Origin: CAVXHV01 sp963761445
GTDB lineage: Bacteria > Planctomycetota > Planctomycetia > Isosphaerales > Isosphaeraceae
Assembly: GCA_963761445.1 (NCBI GenBank)
Contig: CAVXHV010000005.1
Coordinates: forward strand, 496,001 to 560,000
Reading direction: 5' to 3'
Length of the DNA stretch: 64,000 nt
Shown here: positions 17,463-26,295 of the stretch, one piece after another
Layout: each line of letters starts with the position of its first letter
Position numbering within the stretch: position 1 is the stretch's first letter
The notes under the pieces: model-generated
Seen by the model: the letters and a program-made list of their open reading frames with translations, nothing else
The model's database searches: none
What the model was told of the DNA's origin: nothing
Made by a program: the position numbers and the translations under genes

Positions 17463-19304
17463 GTGAGCGCATTGCACCTCTCCTCCAGCGCGCTCGCACA
17501 TCCGCCAGTGCGCAGGCTCTGCCTTGTCGTCTCACTTTGTCTCGCTGCCTGGCTGATGATTCTGCGAGGACAGCTTCAAGCATTTGCGCCGAGCGGGAAA
17601 GTACAACAGCCGGCTGAGCCAGTCGGCGGCGTTGATGAAAATGATCTGCTCAAAGCGGGCACCAATGACGCTAACTGGCTGATGTATGGACGTACGTATA
17701 ACGCACATCGCTACAGCTCACTCAATCAGATCAATACCAAGAATGTTAAAGGGTTGATTCCGGTCTGGACCTTTCAAACAGGTGTCCTTGACGGTTTCGA
17801 ATGCTCGCCACTGGTGATCGACGGCATCATGTATCTAACGACGCCGTGGAACCACGCATACGCAATTGACTGTAAGACTGGCTCGCAACTCTGGCACTAC
17901 CAGAAGTCGCTGCCGCAGAACATGGCGTTATGCTGCGATGCTGTGAATCGCGGTTTCGCCGCCTGGGGCGACAGGCTCTACATGGCGACGCTTGATGCAC
18001 ACCTGGTGTGTCTGGATCGAAACACCGGCGAAGAGGTGTGGGATGCACCGATTACTGTTGCCGGGGAAGACGGTAAAGAAGTCGGCGACATCTACAAGAT
18101 GGCCTATAGCGCAACCGTGGCGCCCCTGGCTGTCAAGGGAAAGATCATCATCGGGATTAGTGGAGCTGAATATGGTATTCGCGGATTCATCGACGCTTAC
18201 GACGCAAAGACCGGCAAGCGTCTGTGGCGATTTTTCACGGTGCCTGGCGCAGATGATAACTCAGAACACGCTCGGAAGGCCCGGGCAACCTGGGAAGGTA
18301 ATTCCTGGTTGACCGGGGGTGGTTCGGCATGGGTTACCGGGACATTCGACCCTGAGCTTAACACGTTGTACTGGGGGATCGGCAATCCTTCACCCGATTT
18401 TAACGGCGAGGTACGCAAAGGAGATAACCTGTATACGTGCTCGATTCTCGCCCTTAATCCAGACGATGGCTCATATAAATGGCATTTCCAGAACAGCCCT
18501 CATGACCTCTGGGATTACGACGGTGTCAACGAGCCACTTCTGGTCGACATCACTTTAGCCGGCAAGCCCATCAAGGCCCTGATTCAGGCACACCGCAACG
18601 GATATTTCTATTGCCTGAACCGAGAAAACGGTGCGTTCTTGTACGGCAAGCCATTCTGTGAAGTGACCTGGACTGACAAAACCCAGGGGGTCGATGGTCT
18701 GGATCCCAAGACAGGGCGGCCATTCGTCAACCCGGCTGCATTACCGACAGATGCCGGCGCGCGTGTATGTCCAGGGGCAGCTGGAGGTAAGGAATGGAAC
18801 CCCATGGCGTTTGATCCCACCAGTTCAACTGCGTTTGTCTCGGTGATCAACAACTGCGCCAAGTTCACGTCGGGCAAGGCCTTCTTCATTAAAGGACAGC
18901 CATACTGGGGAAGCTCATTGACACTAATCGACAATCAGGCTTCCGGCGCCTTCAAGGCAATCGATGCGACTACCGGTAAGGTCAAGTGGGATGTTGCGAC
19001 ACGATCACCAATGGTGGCCGGCGTGCTTTGTACGGGTGGGGGTCTTGTCTTTACGGGTGACGCCGAAGGGTTTTTCACAGCTTATGAGGCCCAAACAGGT
19101 AGGGTTCTCTGGACCTTCCAGTGCGGCTCCGGACACCACTCTGGCCCTATTACTTACAGCTTGGAGGGTCGCCAATATATCGCCGTGTGCGTTGGCTGGG
19201 GTGGCTGGACGGCTGGATTTATCGGCGATGGGGCACCCTGGCTCCGTAACGCTCGTCGCGGCAACACCCTCTTTGTCTTTGCCCTTCCGGAAGGGGAAAA
19301 GTAG
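17463..19304 (+). CDS. PQQ-dependent alcohol dehydrogenase, predicted lanthanide type
   Basis: 613 residues from a GTG preceded by GAGGGAG, with an N-terminal signal or anchor segment (about 17-40). It is an eight-bladed quinoprotein propeller of the methanol/ethanol dehydrogenase family. The adjacent Cys pair of the redox disulfide is in ALCCDAVNRG (Cys157-Cys158), the metal-ligand Glu in SGAEYGIRG, and the metal-ligand Asn in GIGNPSPDF. The catalytic Asp is at 351 in HDLWDYDGVN. The residue two positions later is Asp353; in XoxF- and PedH/ExaF-type enzymes this extra Asp marks use of a lanthanide instead of calcium. The enzyme should oxidise an alcohol in the periplasm and pass electrons to cytochrome c. 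It opens an operon with a solute-binding protein and a dihaem cytochrome, much like xoxF-xoxJ-xoxG. The alcohol is unknown. Confidence 0.92.
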   Translation: MSALHLSSSALAHPPVRRLCLVVSLCLAAWLMILRGQLQAFAPSGKVQQPAEPVGGVDENDLLKAGTNDANWLMYGRTYNAHRYSSLNQINTKNVKGLIPVWTFQTGVLDGFECSPLVIDGIMYLTTPWNHAYAIDCKTGSQLWHYQKSLPQNMALCCDAVNRGFAAWGDRLYMATLDAHLVCLDRNTGEEVWDAPITVAGEDGKEVGDIYKMAYSATVAPLAVKGKIIIGISGAEYGIRGFIDAYDAKTGKRLWRFFTVPGADDNSEHARKARATWEGNSWLTGGGSAWVTGTFDPELNTLYWGIGNPSPDFNGEVRKGDNLYTCSILALNPDDGSYKWHFQNSPHDLWDYDGVNEPLLVDITLAGKPIKALIQAHRNGYFYCLNRENGAFLYGKPFCEVTWTDKTQGVDGLDPKTGRPFVNPAALPTDAGARVCPGAAGGKEWNPMAFDPTSSTAFVSVINNCAKFTSGKAFFIKGQPYWGSSLTLIDNQASGAFKAIDATTGKVKWDVATRSPMVAGVLCTGGGLVFTGDAEGFFTAYEAQTGRVLWTFQCGSGHHSGPITYSLEGRQYIAVCVGWGGWTAGFIGDGAPWLRNARRGNTLFVFALPEGEK

Positions 19305-19314
19305 GAGGGGCTCG

Positions 19315-19338
19315 ATGAGCCAGATTCAAAATGACTGA
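19315..19338 (+). promoter_or_regulatory. Seven-codon leader ORF overlapping the next start codon
   Basis: The strong Shine-Dalgarno AGGAGGGG at 19303-19310 is placed for the ATG at 19315, which encodes only MSQIQND before a stop at 19336-19338. The start codon of the solute-binding protein gene (19331) lies inside this mini-ORF in another frame. This looks like a translational-coupling leader; alternatively ribosomes reach 19331 directly and the mini-ORF is chance. Confidence 0.4.
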
Positions 19339-21712
19339 GATTCAACGGAGCAGCGTGCTCAAGCTGGTAGCTGCGATAGGTGTGATTTGCGCTACATCGG
19401 GCCGGGCACTTGCTTGGGGTGACCATGACGATGGGCCAGTCGCCCTATCCAAGGTCCTTACGGTCTGTGCCATACCTGGGTCAATGCCCCGAATGGACAA
19501 GACGGCTGACGGCAGGCCGGTTGGTCTTGACGTTGCTGTGGTCGAACGACTGGCCATGATTCTCAAGCGACCGATTGAGTTTCACTGGTGTGCCAGCGTG
19601 CAATGCGCCTGGAACTGTCTGCCGGCGGGTCGCTGTGATGTCGTGATCGGACAGCCTCAGGGCTCAGGACCGGCGCGTGAGGTAGCCTGGAGCGTGCCCT
19701 ACGCAGCCGCTCAGTTCAGTCTGGTTGTTCCGAGCAACTCACGAACGTCTGGGTCGCTTGCAGATTTCCGAGGCAAGCGGATTGGCATTGTCACCGGTAC
19801 AGTGGCCATTTCGGAGAAGGACCACTCGGTTATCAAGTTCAAGTCACGTGAGGAGCTTCTGAGTGGGTTTGCGGCTGCAGCGCTCGACGCCGCGTTCGTC
19901 GATGCTGACTTTGCCATGTGGTACCTGCACCAACACCCTCAGCTCGCCTTACAGCTTCTGGCCAACTATGTGCCGCGTGAACGCTGGAATATGGCTCTGG
20001 CGGTGCGGGCCACGGATGCACAACTCCTCATACAGATTAACCGAGCTCTAGGCAATCTTACTGATTCGGGAGAATTGCAACGAATCTACAAAGCCACAGG
20101 AGTGCTGTTTCATCCGCCGTTTTCCCGGACAGCTCGACGAGAAATACCGCGTGATACCTGGCATAGCATTCGTGAGCGAGGTGAGCTGATCGTGAGTATG
20201 GACCCCGCTAACTTGCCTTATTCAAGCACGAAAAGTGAGCAACCCGGGTTTGATCTGGAACTGGCGAGAGCACTGGCAAATCGGCTTCATGTCAGGCTGA
20301 GGGTGGAATGGCTCAACGTACAGCATCAGACTGCAGTAGGTCAGCTTCTCGAACGCCAGTGCGACCTCATCTTTGGCGAGGCCATTGCACCTAACGTTGT
20401 TGCCGATGATGAAGAACTGAGGGGCAAGCTACTGTACTCGCAACCTTATTATCGAACGGGGTATGTGCTTGTGCAGCGCAAGAATGGTCCTCACGTTCGA
20501 TCGCTGGCGGACCTTAAAGGCGCAAAGTCTCAACGCCTGGGCACGGAAGCTGGCTCGGTTGCGGATTACACGCTACGGCAACGAGGCTTTCTGCGTAGGC
20601 TATACCGCAACCAACTGGCTACCCTCAATGCACTCAATAACAGCGACATCGACCACGCATATCTATGGGCCAATGTGGTCTGGACCTTGCATACCACGCC
20701 TGAGTGGAACCTCGAGGTTGTTTCGAATTATGTTCTGGTTGACTTCTGGGATATCGCAATCGCAATGGATGGTGGTGACCACGAGCTCAAGCGTCAGGTT
20801 GATTTAGCAATTGCAGCGTTGATCAAGGATGGTACGGTCGCGCACATGCTCGCCCGTTACTACATGCCCTACTACGCACCAATGCCTGAGCCGATGCACG
20901 GTGCTTTAAAGACCAACACGGAACCGATTCACCATCATGTCGCGGACCGTGGCCTTGAGCCGCAGTTACAGAAGATCCAGACCTCCAAGCACACTTATTC
21001 GGGGTTGAGCCGCATCAGAGCCGCAGGCGAGCTGGTGGTAGGTTTAGATCAGAACAACATTCCCTATTCGACGGCCCATCCTGAACCGGCGGGATTTGAA
21101 TATGAGATCGCTGGTCTGCTTGCTAAAGAACTAGGAGTCCGGCTCCGAATCTACTGGGCCTATTCCTCGCATGACTCTTATCCATCGAAGCTATCCAAAG
21201 GACTTTGCGATGTGCTCTTGGGCGTGATAGCTGATGATCGGTTTGCACAGCGGGTGCAATTCTCACGGCCATATTATATCGCAAATTACCAAATGGTGAC
21301 CCGGAGCGGGCGAGGTGCACCCCTTGATACAGAACCAATAGGTGTCGAAGAAGGCCTGGCGTTGCGGGGCCTTCAGGGGCGTGTAGTCAAAGAGTTCCCG
21401 AGCACAGAGGCAATTCTGAAAGCTGTTGCGGAAGGTCGAACACCCGTTGGTTATGTCATTTCAACCCGGGCATCATGGCTGGCCAATCAAGAATGGCCGG
21501 ACAAGCTCGTGTTCCGTCCTGGTCCGGAAAATCTCGATCGTTTTCCAGTCAGTGCAGCGGTGCGCAAATCCGACGGGGATCTCAAGGAGGCAATTGATCG
21601 TGCCTGGGACGTGCTTGATCGAACAGGCAAGCTTGCGCAGGTCTTCGCCCGCTGGCATGTTCCCTACAAGTCGCTATCCGTCACCGATCCGAAAAAGGGG
21701 ACAGGCTCGTGA
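19331..21712 (+). CDS. Triple-module periplasmic solute-binding protein (SBP_bac_3 / MxaJ-XoxJ-like)
   Basis: 793 residues: a signal peptide (KLVAAIGVICATSGRALA) followed by three tandem copies of a family 3 periplasmic binding-protein domain, at about 42-258, 284-505 and 566-785. Each copy starts with the same kind of strand (VLTVCAIPGSMP, ELIVSMDPANLPYS, ELVVGLDQNNIPYS) and continues with the G-F/L-D/E-x-x-x-A/G-x-x-L-A entry. A copy of this family (mxaJ or xoxJ) commonly lies next to PQQ methanol dehydrogenase genes, where it is thought to help maturation of the dehydrogenase. Three fused copies are unusual, the normal protein being a single module of about 280 residues. The only in-frame ATG near the N-terminus is 19331. 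It overlaps the next gene by four bases. Confidence 0.85.
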   Translation: MTEIQRSSVLKLVAAIGVICATSGRALAWGDHDDGPVALSKVLTVCAIPGSMPRMDKTADGRPVGLDVAVVERLAMILKRPIEFHWCASVQCAWNCLPAGRCDVVIGQPQGSGPAREVAWSVPYAAAQFSLVVPSNSRTSGSLADFRGKRIGIVTGTVAISEKDHSVIKFKSREELLSGFAAAALDAAFVDADFAMWYLHQHPQLALQLLANYVPRERWNMALAVRATDAQLLIQINRALGNLTDSGELQRIYKATGVLFHPPFSRTARREIPRDTWHSIRERGELIVSMDPANLPYSSTKSEQPGFDLELARALANRLHVRLRVEWLNVQHQTAVGQLLERQCDLIFGEAIAPNVVADDEELRGKLLYSQPYYRTGYVLVQRKNGPHVRSLADLKGAKSQRLGTEAGSVADYTLRQRGFLRRLYRNQLATLNALNNSDIDHAYLWANVVWTLHTTPEWNLEVVSNYVLVDFWDIAIAMDGGDHELKRQVDLAIAALIKDGTVAHMLARYYMPYYAPMPEPMHGALKTNTEPIHHHVADRGLEPQLQKIQTSKHTYSGLSRIRAAGELVVGLDQNNIPYSTAHPEPAGFEYEIAGLLAKELGVRLRIYWAYSSHDSYPSKLSKGLCDVLLGVIADDRFAQRVQFSRPYYIANYQMVTRSGRGAPLDTEPIGVEEGLALRGLQGRVVKEFPSTEAILKAVAEGRTPVGYVISTRASWLANQEWPDKLVFRPGPENLDRFPVSAAVRKSDGDLKEAIDRAWDVLDRTGKLAQVFARWHVPYKSLSVTDPKKGTGS

Positions 21713-22602
21713 CGCAATCGCCGGGGTGGAACATTCCATACTCTCGAGCTGTCATCATTGCGAGCTTCCTGAGTTGGACCGCTGTTGTCACGCTGGGAAG
21801 TCCGCAAAAAGTGACGGTACCGCAGATAACCCCAGCGACAGTATTGTGCACCGCCGCAACTCTAAAACCTTCACCTGCACAGAATGCAACTCAAGATCCT
21901 GCGGCTATAGCAGAAGGTCAAGCAATGTTTCGCGGTCTTTGTAGTGGATGTCATGGTGGGGCCGGACGCGGTGGTAAGGGGCCCGACCTGACGGACAATC
22001 GCTGGATCCACGGTAGTAGAGACGAGGATATTGCGCGCGTCATTGAGAACGGTGTGCCAAACACGACGATGAAAAAATTGGGGGACGCACTGAAGCCTGC
22101 GCAGATTCGTACGCTGATTGGCTATATCCACAGCCTGGCGCGTTCACCAGGTGAGAGCACCTGGAAGCCGTACATGCCCGGTGACGCGCAGGTCGGCCGA
22201 AAATTCTTCTTCGATCCACAGGCCAAGGTGCCGTGTGCAAAGTGTCATCGCGTGGGGAGTGAAGGAGGTCGAATTGGACCAGCACTTGATCGTATTGCCA
22301 GTCGCCGTGCCCCGGAGTTCGTGATGGAGTCGATCGTTCAGCCCTCAAAAGAAATCGCTTCCGAGTATGAGGCGGTTGCGGTTGCGACCAAGGACGGCAA
22401 GCTGATTACAGGCTTGCGCGTGAACGAGACAAATTTCAGCGTTCAGCTCTACGAGGAAAACGGGCGGTTTCACTCGTTCCTCAAGCGTGATCTAGAGGAT
22501 TTCAAAGTCTTGAAGAAGTCGCTGATGCCGGAGAACATTGCAGCTTTGCTAACGGTCAAAGAGTTACATGACCTCTTTGCTTATTTGATGAGCTTGGAAT
22601 AG
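21709..22602 (+). CDS. Exported dihaem cytochrome c with Planctomycete-type haem-binding domain
   Basis: 297 residues, starting at a GTG that overlaps the stop of the preceding gene (GTGA), a sign of translational coupling. After an N-terminal hydrophobic segment come two c-type haem sites: CSGCH at 78-82, with the following GKGPDL typical of small cytochrome c domains, and CAKCH at 176-180. The second half ends in a form typical of the putative haem-binding domain of planctomycetes and verrucomicrobia (IVQPSKEIASEYEA, ITGLRVNE, LMPENIAALLTVKELHDL, FAYLMSL). It is the expected electron acceptor of the PQQ alcohol dehydrogenase two genes upstream, the place of XoxG/MxaG, but it has two haems and a different fold arrangement. 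Confidence 0.9.
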   Translation: MTQSPGWNIPYSRAVIIASFLSWTAVVTLGSPQKVTVPQITPATVLCTAATLKPSPAQNATQDPAAIAEGQAMFRGLCSGCHGGAGRGGKGPDLTDNRWIHGSRDEDIARVIENGVPNTTMKKLGDALKPAQIRTLIGYIHSLARSPGESTWKPYMPGDAQVGRKFFFDPQAKVPCAKCHRVGSEGGRIGPALDRIASRRAPEFVMESIVQPSKEIASEYEAVAVATKDGKLITGLRVNETNFSVQLYEENGRFHSFLKRDLEDFKVLKKSLMPENIAALLTVKELHDLFAYLMSLE

Positions 22603-23493
22603 TTCCTGCGTCCCTGAGCTGTCAAAGGGACGCCAAGAAAATGCTGTAAATCCTTATCCTTTAAGGAAATAAAAAACCCGGCCCCCAACGAGGGGGCCGG
22701 GCACAGCCAGGGAGAACGACGCTTGCTCGTGATTCGTGCATACGTGGGCCAGAAACCACCTCTCGTGCGTGCTGATTCTCTCAACCAGCGTGATTCTATT
22801 TCAGGCCCAGTCAGAATAATCTCAAGATAAGCACGCTGTATGCCGATAGAAGTTAATTGCGCTGAATTGGCTTAGCCGAATGTATTTAACTGGTTTTGCA
22901 GATTGGCTTTACAGCATACGCACATTTCGAGTAATTTGTTCATTCCGTCGGGTTTCGCGATCAGCTCAGCCACGTCTGTAAGCGGCTATGCGGAATTTCT
23001 GGGCGTGAGTGCACAACTGGGATGGAATAGTAGTTGCAGATCATTCCGGTAGGTAGAGAACTTGGGCAGTTTGGCCTCTGAGGAGCAAGCAGCCTCAGAA
23101 GGTCGCGCTGCGGAAGTTCTCACTTATCAATACAATTCGGCCAATTCCAAGACCCTCAGTCTCTGAGCTCCAGACAATGATCCAACTTCACACCGAAGTT
23201 AGGCCAATCCAATTGTGAATGCAGATTGAAAGCAGCAGAGTGATAACCAGGCTATGTCATGACCCACATGTTCGAGTTTGATGCCGGGAATTTGGATGGG
23301 CATCGGATAGGGGAATTTTGGAAGTCTGGGGTTATGGCGTTTAATTAGTAGTTTCAAATGATTGCGACGTCTGGGTAAACTGATTGGTCCAGGTCGACAG
23401 AGACTACATTCGCTTATCGTAAGCTCAGCGGCACGATAAGTGATGATCAAAGGGTCGTTTTTTGAACGAGGCTTTGGAAAGGATTTTGCCACG
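22603..23493. other. Long non-coding interval (about 0.9 kb)
   Basis: No protein gene is supported on either strand. It contains a strong intrinsic terminator at 22677-22701 oriented for leftward transcription although no leftward gene is near. It also contains imperfect inverted words such as GCTGTATGC near 22838 and CAGCATACGC near 22914. No tRNA, RNase P, SRP or tmRNA signature was found. The right end must carry the promoter of the phosphodiesterase gene. Confidence 0.5.
22671..22701 (-). terminator. Perfect intrinsic terminator, leftward, without an obvious gene
   Basis: A perfect ten-base-pair stem (CCCGGCCCCC, loop AACGA, GGGGGCCGGG) at 22677-22701. On the minus strand it is followed by six Ts at 22671-22676, then ATTT. 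On the plus strand no T-run follows it, so it is built to stop leftward transcripts. The nearest leftward gene on its right is glgC, over 3.5 kb away. Confidence 0.8.
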
Positions 23494-25188
23494 ATGAGGG
23501 TCTTCGTTCTGGGCTTGGACGGCGCGACGTGGGATGTACTTGAGCCATTGATTCAGGACGGCAGACTACCGAATTTAGCCAGGCTTCGCAAACAGGGAGC
23601 ATGGGGATCGTTACGGTCCGTGTTTCCACCGTTATCGCCGGTTGCGTGGACTGGCGTAATGACGGGTAAGAATTCAGGCAAGCACGGGATTTTCGAATTC
23701 GTCAACTATAAACATGATCCGTTAAACGGGCATGTGAATTCGTCACGGACAATTCAATCGAGGCTATTGTGGGAGATTGCTCAGCAATACGGTAAGAAGA
23801 CGGTGGCAGGCGGGGTGCCGATGAGTTATCCACCACGGCCGGCAACGCGATTTCCAGGATTTTTTCTGGGTGACTTTCTCAGCCCCACGGGTGCATCTGA
23901 CTTCTCGAGCGACCCAGTTCTCTTCGCTGAGCTTGAGAAAGCTGTTGGACCGTACCAGCCCTGGTCAACCTCCATCCATGACAGTGGGAACGAAGCCCAG
24001 GTTCTCGATGACTTGACTCGCTTCATGGAGCAACATCTCGACGCGATCAAGTTCATGATGGATCGATGCGATTGGGATTTCTTTATTTTTGACCTCATGG
24101 CCACCGATCGGCTACAGCACGAGTTATGGCATGTCTGGGATTTGACGCATCAGGCCGCGCACGGGCGAGAAAGTGAGCTAAAAGCACTGAGGCCCAAGCT
24201 CCTGGAATTCTGGGAGCTGCTTGACAGGGGTATCGGGCAGATTGAGTCGAGGCTACCGCCGGATACAACGTTCTTGATCATCAGCGACCACGGTTTCGGT
24301 CCAATTGAGTATTACGTGAACTTCAACGTGTGGCTGCTCGAGAGGGGCTATATCGCACTGAAGGATTCCTTTTACGTCAAGCAGAAACATTGGTTCTACC
24401 GTAGAGGAGTGACACCTGAATGGATGTATGGACTGATGACTAAGCTTGGTCTGGGCAGTCATCGGGTTAGCCGTTTTCGAGGGAAGCAGGACAGCTTGAT
24501 GGATAGACTGGGCGAATCACTCTTTCTCTCGCGCAGGCACGTTGACTGGTCACGGACGCGTGCCTATGCACAGGGGAACTTCGGCCAGATCTTCCTGAAC
24601 CTGAAGGGGCGTCAGCCAAGCGGCTGCGTTGCCCCAGATGAAGCAAGTCGCTTGATCGAGGACTTGAAGTCTGATCTCCAGTCCATACCACACCCTGACA
24701 CAGGTAAGCCTCTTGTCGAACATGTTTATGAGCGAGAGGAGTTGTATCATGGCCCGCACGCCGATTTGGCCCCGGACTTGACAGTCGTGCTGACCGACTG
24801 GCGATATCGCACAATTGGGCTGCATGATTTCACCACCAACCGGGTGATCAGGCCGGCATTCGGGCCAACCGGTGATCATCGCCTCGACGGCATCCTTATT
24901 GCCAGCGGACCGCTGATTCGTCCAGGTACTGAGCCAATTGAAGCAAGCTTGCTTGATATCGCACCAACTGTACTTTCTCTACTGGGAATTGATGTTCCCG
25001 GTGATATAGATGGCCGGACCTTGACGGAGTTGCTCGATCAGGAGCCTGCACTCGCATCACTGCGGCCGGTCTTAGCTCCTGCTTTTGCAGGGATCAGCAG
25101 AACTCTAAGCCAGCCTGATGAATTTCACTATCCGCCGGATGAAGATGCCACGATCAAGGAACGACTGGCAGACCTCGGCTATCTCTAA
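23494..25188 (+). CDS. Type I phosphodiesterase / nucleotide pyrophosphatase family protein (alkaline phosphatase superfamily)
   Basis: 564 residues from the ATG at 23494, which has GGAAAGGA ten bases upstream; the in-frame ATG at 23440 is weaker. The metal-binding frame of the alkaline phosphatase superfamily is complete: VLGLDGATWD at the N-terminus, SPVAWTGVMTGKNSGKHG around the nucleophile Thr/Ser, MATDRLQHELWH, ISDHGFGP, and GDHRLDGILIASGP near the C-terminus. The family hydrolyses phosphodiester or phosphate-containing substrates, and planctomycete and archaeal members often lie among surface-polysaccharide genes. No signal peptide is seen, so it is probably cytoplasmic. Substrate unknown. 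Confidence 0.88.
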   Translation: MRVFVLGLDGATWDVLEPLIQDGRLPNLARLRKQGAWGSLRSVFPPLSPVAWTGVMTGKNSGKHGIFEFVNYKHDPLNGHVNSSRTIQSRLLWEIAQQYGKKTVAGGVPMSYPPRPATRFPGFFLGDFLSPTGASDFSSDPVLFAELEKAVGPYQPWSTSIHDSGNEAQVLDDLTRFMEQHLDAIKFMMDRCDWDFFIFDLMATDRLQHELWHVWDLTHQAAHGRESELKALRPKLLEFWELLDRGIGQIESRLPPDTTFLIISDHGFGPIEYYVNFNVWLLERGYIALKDSFYVKQKHWFYRRGVTPEWMYGLMTKLGLGSHRVSRFRGKQDSLMDRLGESLFLSRRHVDWSRTRAYAQGNFGQIFLNLKGRQPSGCVAPDEASRLIEDLKSDLQSIPHPDTGKPLVEHVYEREELYHGPHADLAPDLTVVLTDWRYRTIGLHDFTTNRVIRPAFGPTGDHRLDGILIASGPLIRPGTEPIEASLLDIAPTVLSLLGIDVPGDIDGRTLTELLDQEPALASLRPVLAPAFAGISRTLSQPDEFHYPPDEDATIKERLADLGYL

Positions 25189-25298
25189 CTGCCAGGATAA
25201 CGGTTTAGGGAGACCAGTGTTCGAAGACTGACACGAGCCTTGGGACAACTCACGTGCTGCTCCGTATCGGGGAGTATTAGAGTCAGGAGGGCAAAACG

Positions 25299-26246
25299 TT
25301 GGGTCAGCCAGCCAAGAAATCGACCAAGGCAACTAAAGCGGCGAGTGACGATGGCACACACTTGATTCATGATCATGAGCATCAATCGCATCCATGTCCA
25401 AGGTGCCAGGTTCTCGAGTCACGGATTGCGGATCTTGAAAAGGCCGCATCTGAACGATTTGTCGAGGATCAAGTTTCCGCACCCGACAAATCGTTGACTC
25501 TGCCGTCCGTTGAGTTCAAGGCACTTCGCCTAATTCCATATGGTTGGGGTGAAGGATGGCAACTGCGGCCTTCTCCCGCACGACGACAGTGGATGGATGA
25601 GTTACCACACGCTTACAAGTGTCTTCCGCTAATTGTGGCTAACCAATGGGGCTGGCAGGTGCTTTGCCCGACAGATGTTGTTGCTACGTGGGATGGAAGA
25701 CCGGGGATAGAAGGTCTTCGAGTCGAAGTTCCTCCTCAGTTTGAGCCAGCAATCAAAAGTCAGTTCGGCGCTGGTATTGTCACGTTCTCGCCCCCTTGGC
25801 TTTTTCGCACACCGCCAGGCTGGGACCTTTATCTCAAGGGGCCAAGTAATCGGTGGAAGCAGAATTGCGTGCCCTTGGAGGGCGTGATCGAGACCTGGTG
25901 GCTGAACTACACCTTCACATTGAACTGGAAGCTGGTTCAGCCCGGTACAGTTCTGTTCCGCCAAGGTGAAAGTTTGGGGCAGCTATTACCGGTCCCGCAT
26001 TCTACGTTCGAGGACGCTACAGCATTGGAGGCACCGATTGGGCTCCTCGAGCCCAAAGCGGCTGCGGAGCTACTGGAGTGGCAGGAAAAACGGCGATCCA
26101 TCGCCGCGCAGAAGGACAATGTTCACCACATGTACCGCAAGGCCGACGGGATCGAAGATCATCTTCAACGTGTCAACGTCCCGCCGATTCAGATTATCGA
26201 AACTGAAGAAGCACTTCGGACAAGAAAGTCAGAGACTGCACAGTAG
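25299..26246 (+). CDS. DUF6065 family protein
   Basis: 315 residues. The start is a TTG at 25299, supported by a full AGGAGG eight bases upstream; no ATG or GTG fits better. The first 60 residues are poorly conserved, with a CPRC motif and a short coiled coil (LESRIADLEKAA). The rest matches what I recall of DUF6065: LRPSPARRQWMDE, AYKCLPLIVANQWGW, GAGIVTFSPPWLFRTPPGWDL, LKGPSNRWKQN, LEGVIETWWLNYTFTLNWK. The biochemical role of the family is not known; members tend to occur near polysaccharide or natural-product genes. It ends 50 bases before the convergent glgC stop. Confidence 0.85.
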   Translation: MGQPAKKSTKATKAASDDGTHLIHDHEHQSHPCPRCQVLESRIADLEKAASERFVEDQVSAPDKSLTLPSVEFKALRLIPYGWGEGWQLRPSPARRQWMDELPHAYKCLPLIVANQWGWQVLCPTDVVATWDGRPGIEGLRVEVPPQFEPAIKSQFGAGIVTFSPPWLFRTPPGWDLYLKGPSNRWKQNCVPLEGVIETWWLNYTFTLNWKLVQPGTVLFRQGESLGQLLPVPHSTFEDATALEAPIGLLEPKAAAELLEWQEKRRSIAAQKDNVHHMYRKADGIEDHLQRVNVPPIQIIETEEALRTRKSETAQ

Positions 26247-26295
26247 GTGGAAAAGCACAGGCCGATCGCTTGGAAACAGCATGCAAAATGGTGAG

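Noticed and set aside
22703..23440. tRNA, tmRNA, RNase P or SRP RNA upstream of the lone terminator
   Set aside because: Checked for the TPsiC arm and other conserved words of these RNAs and found none.
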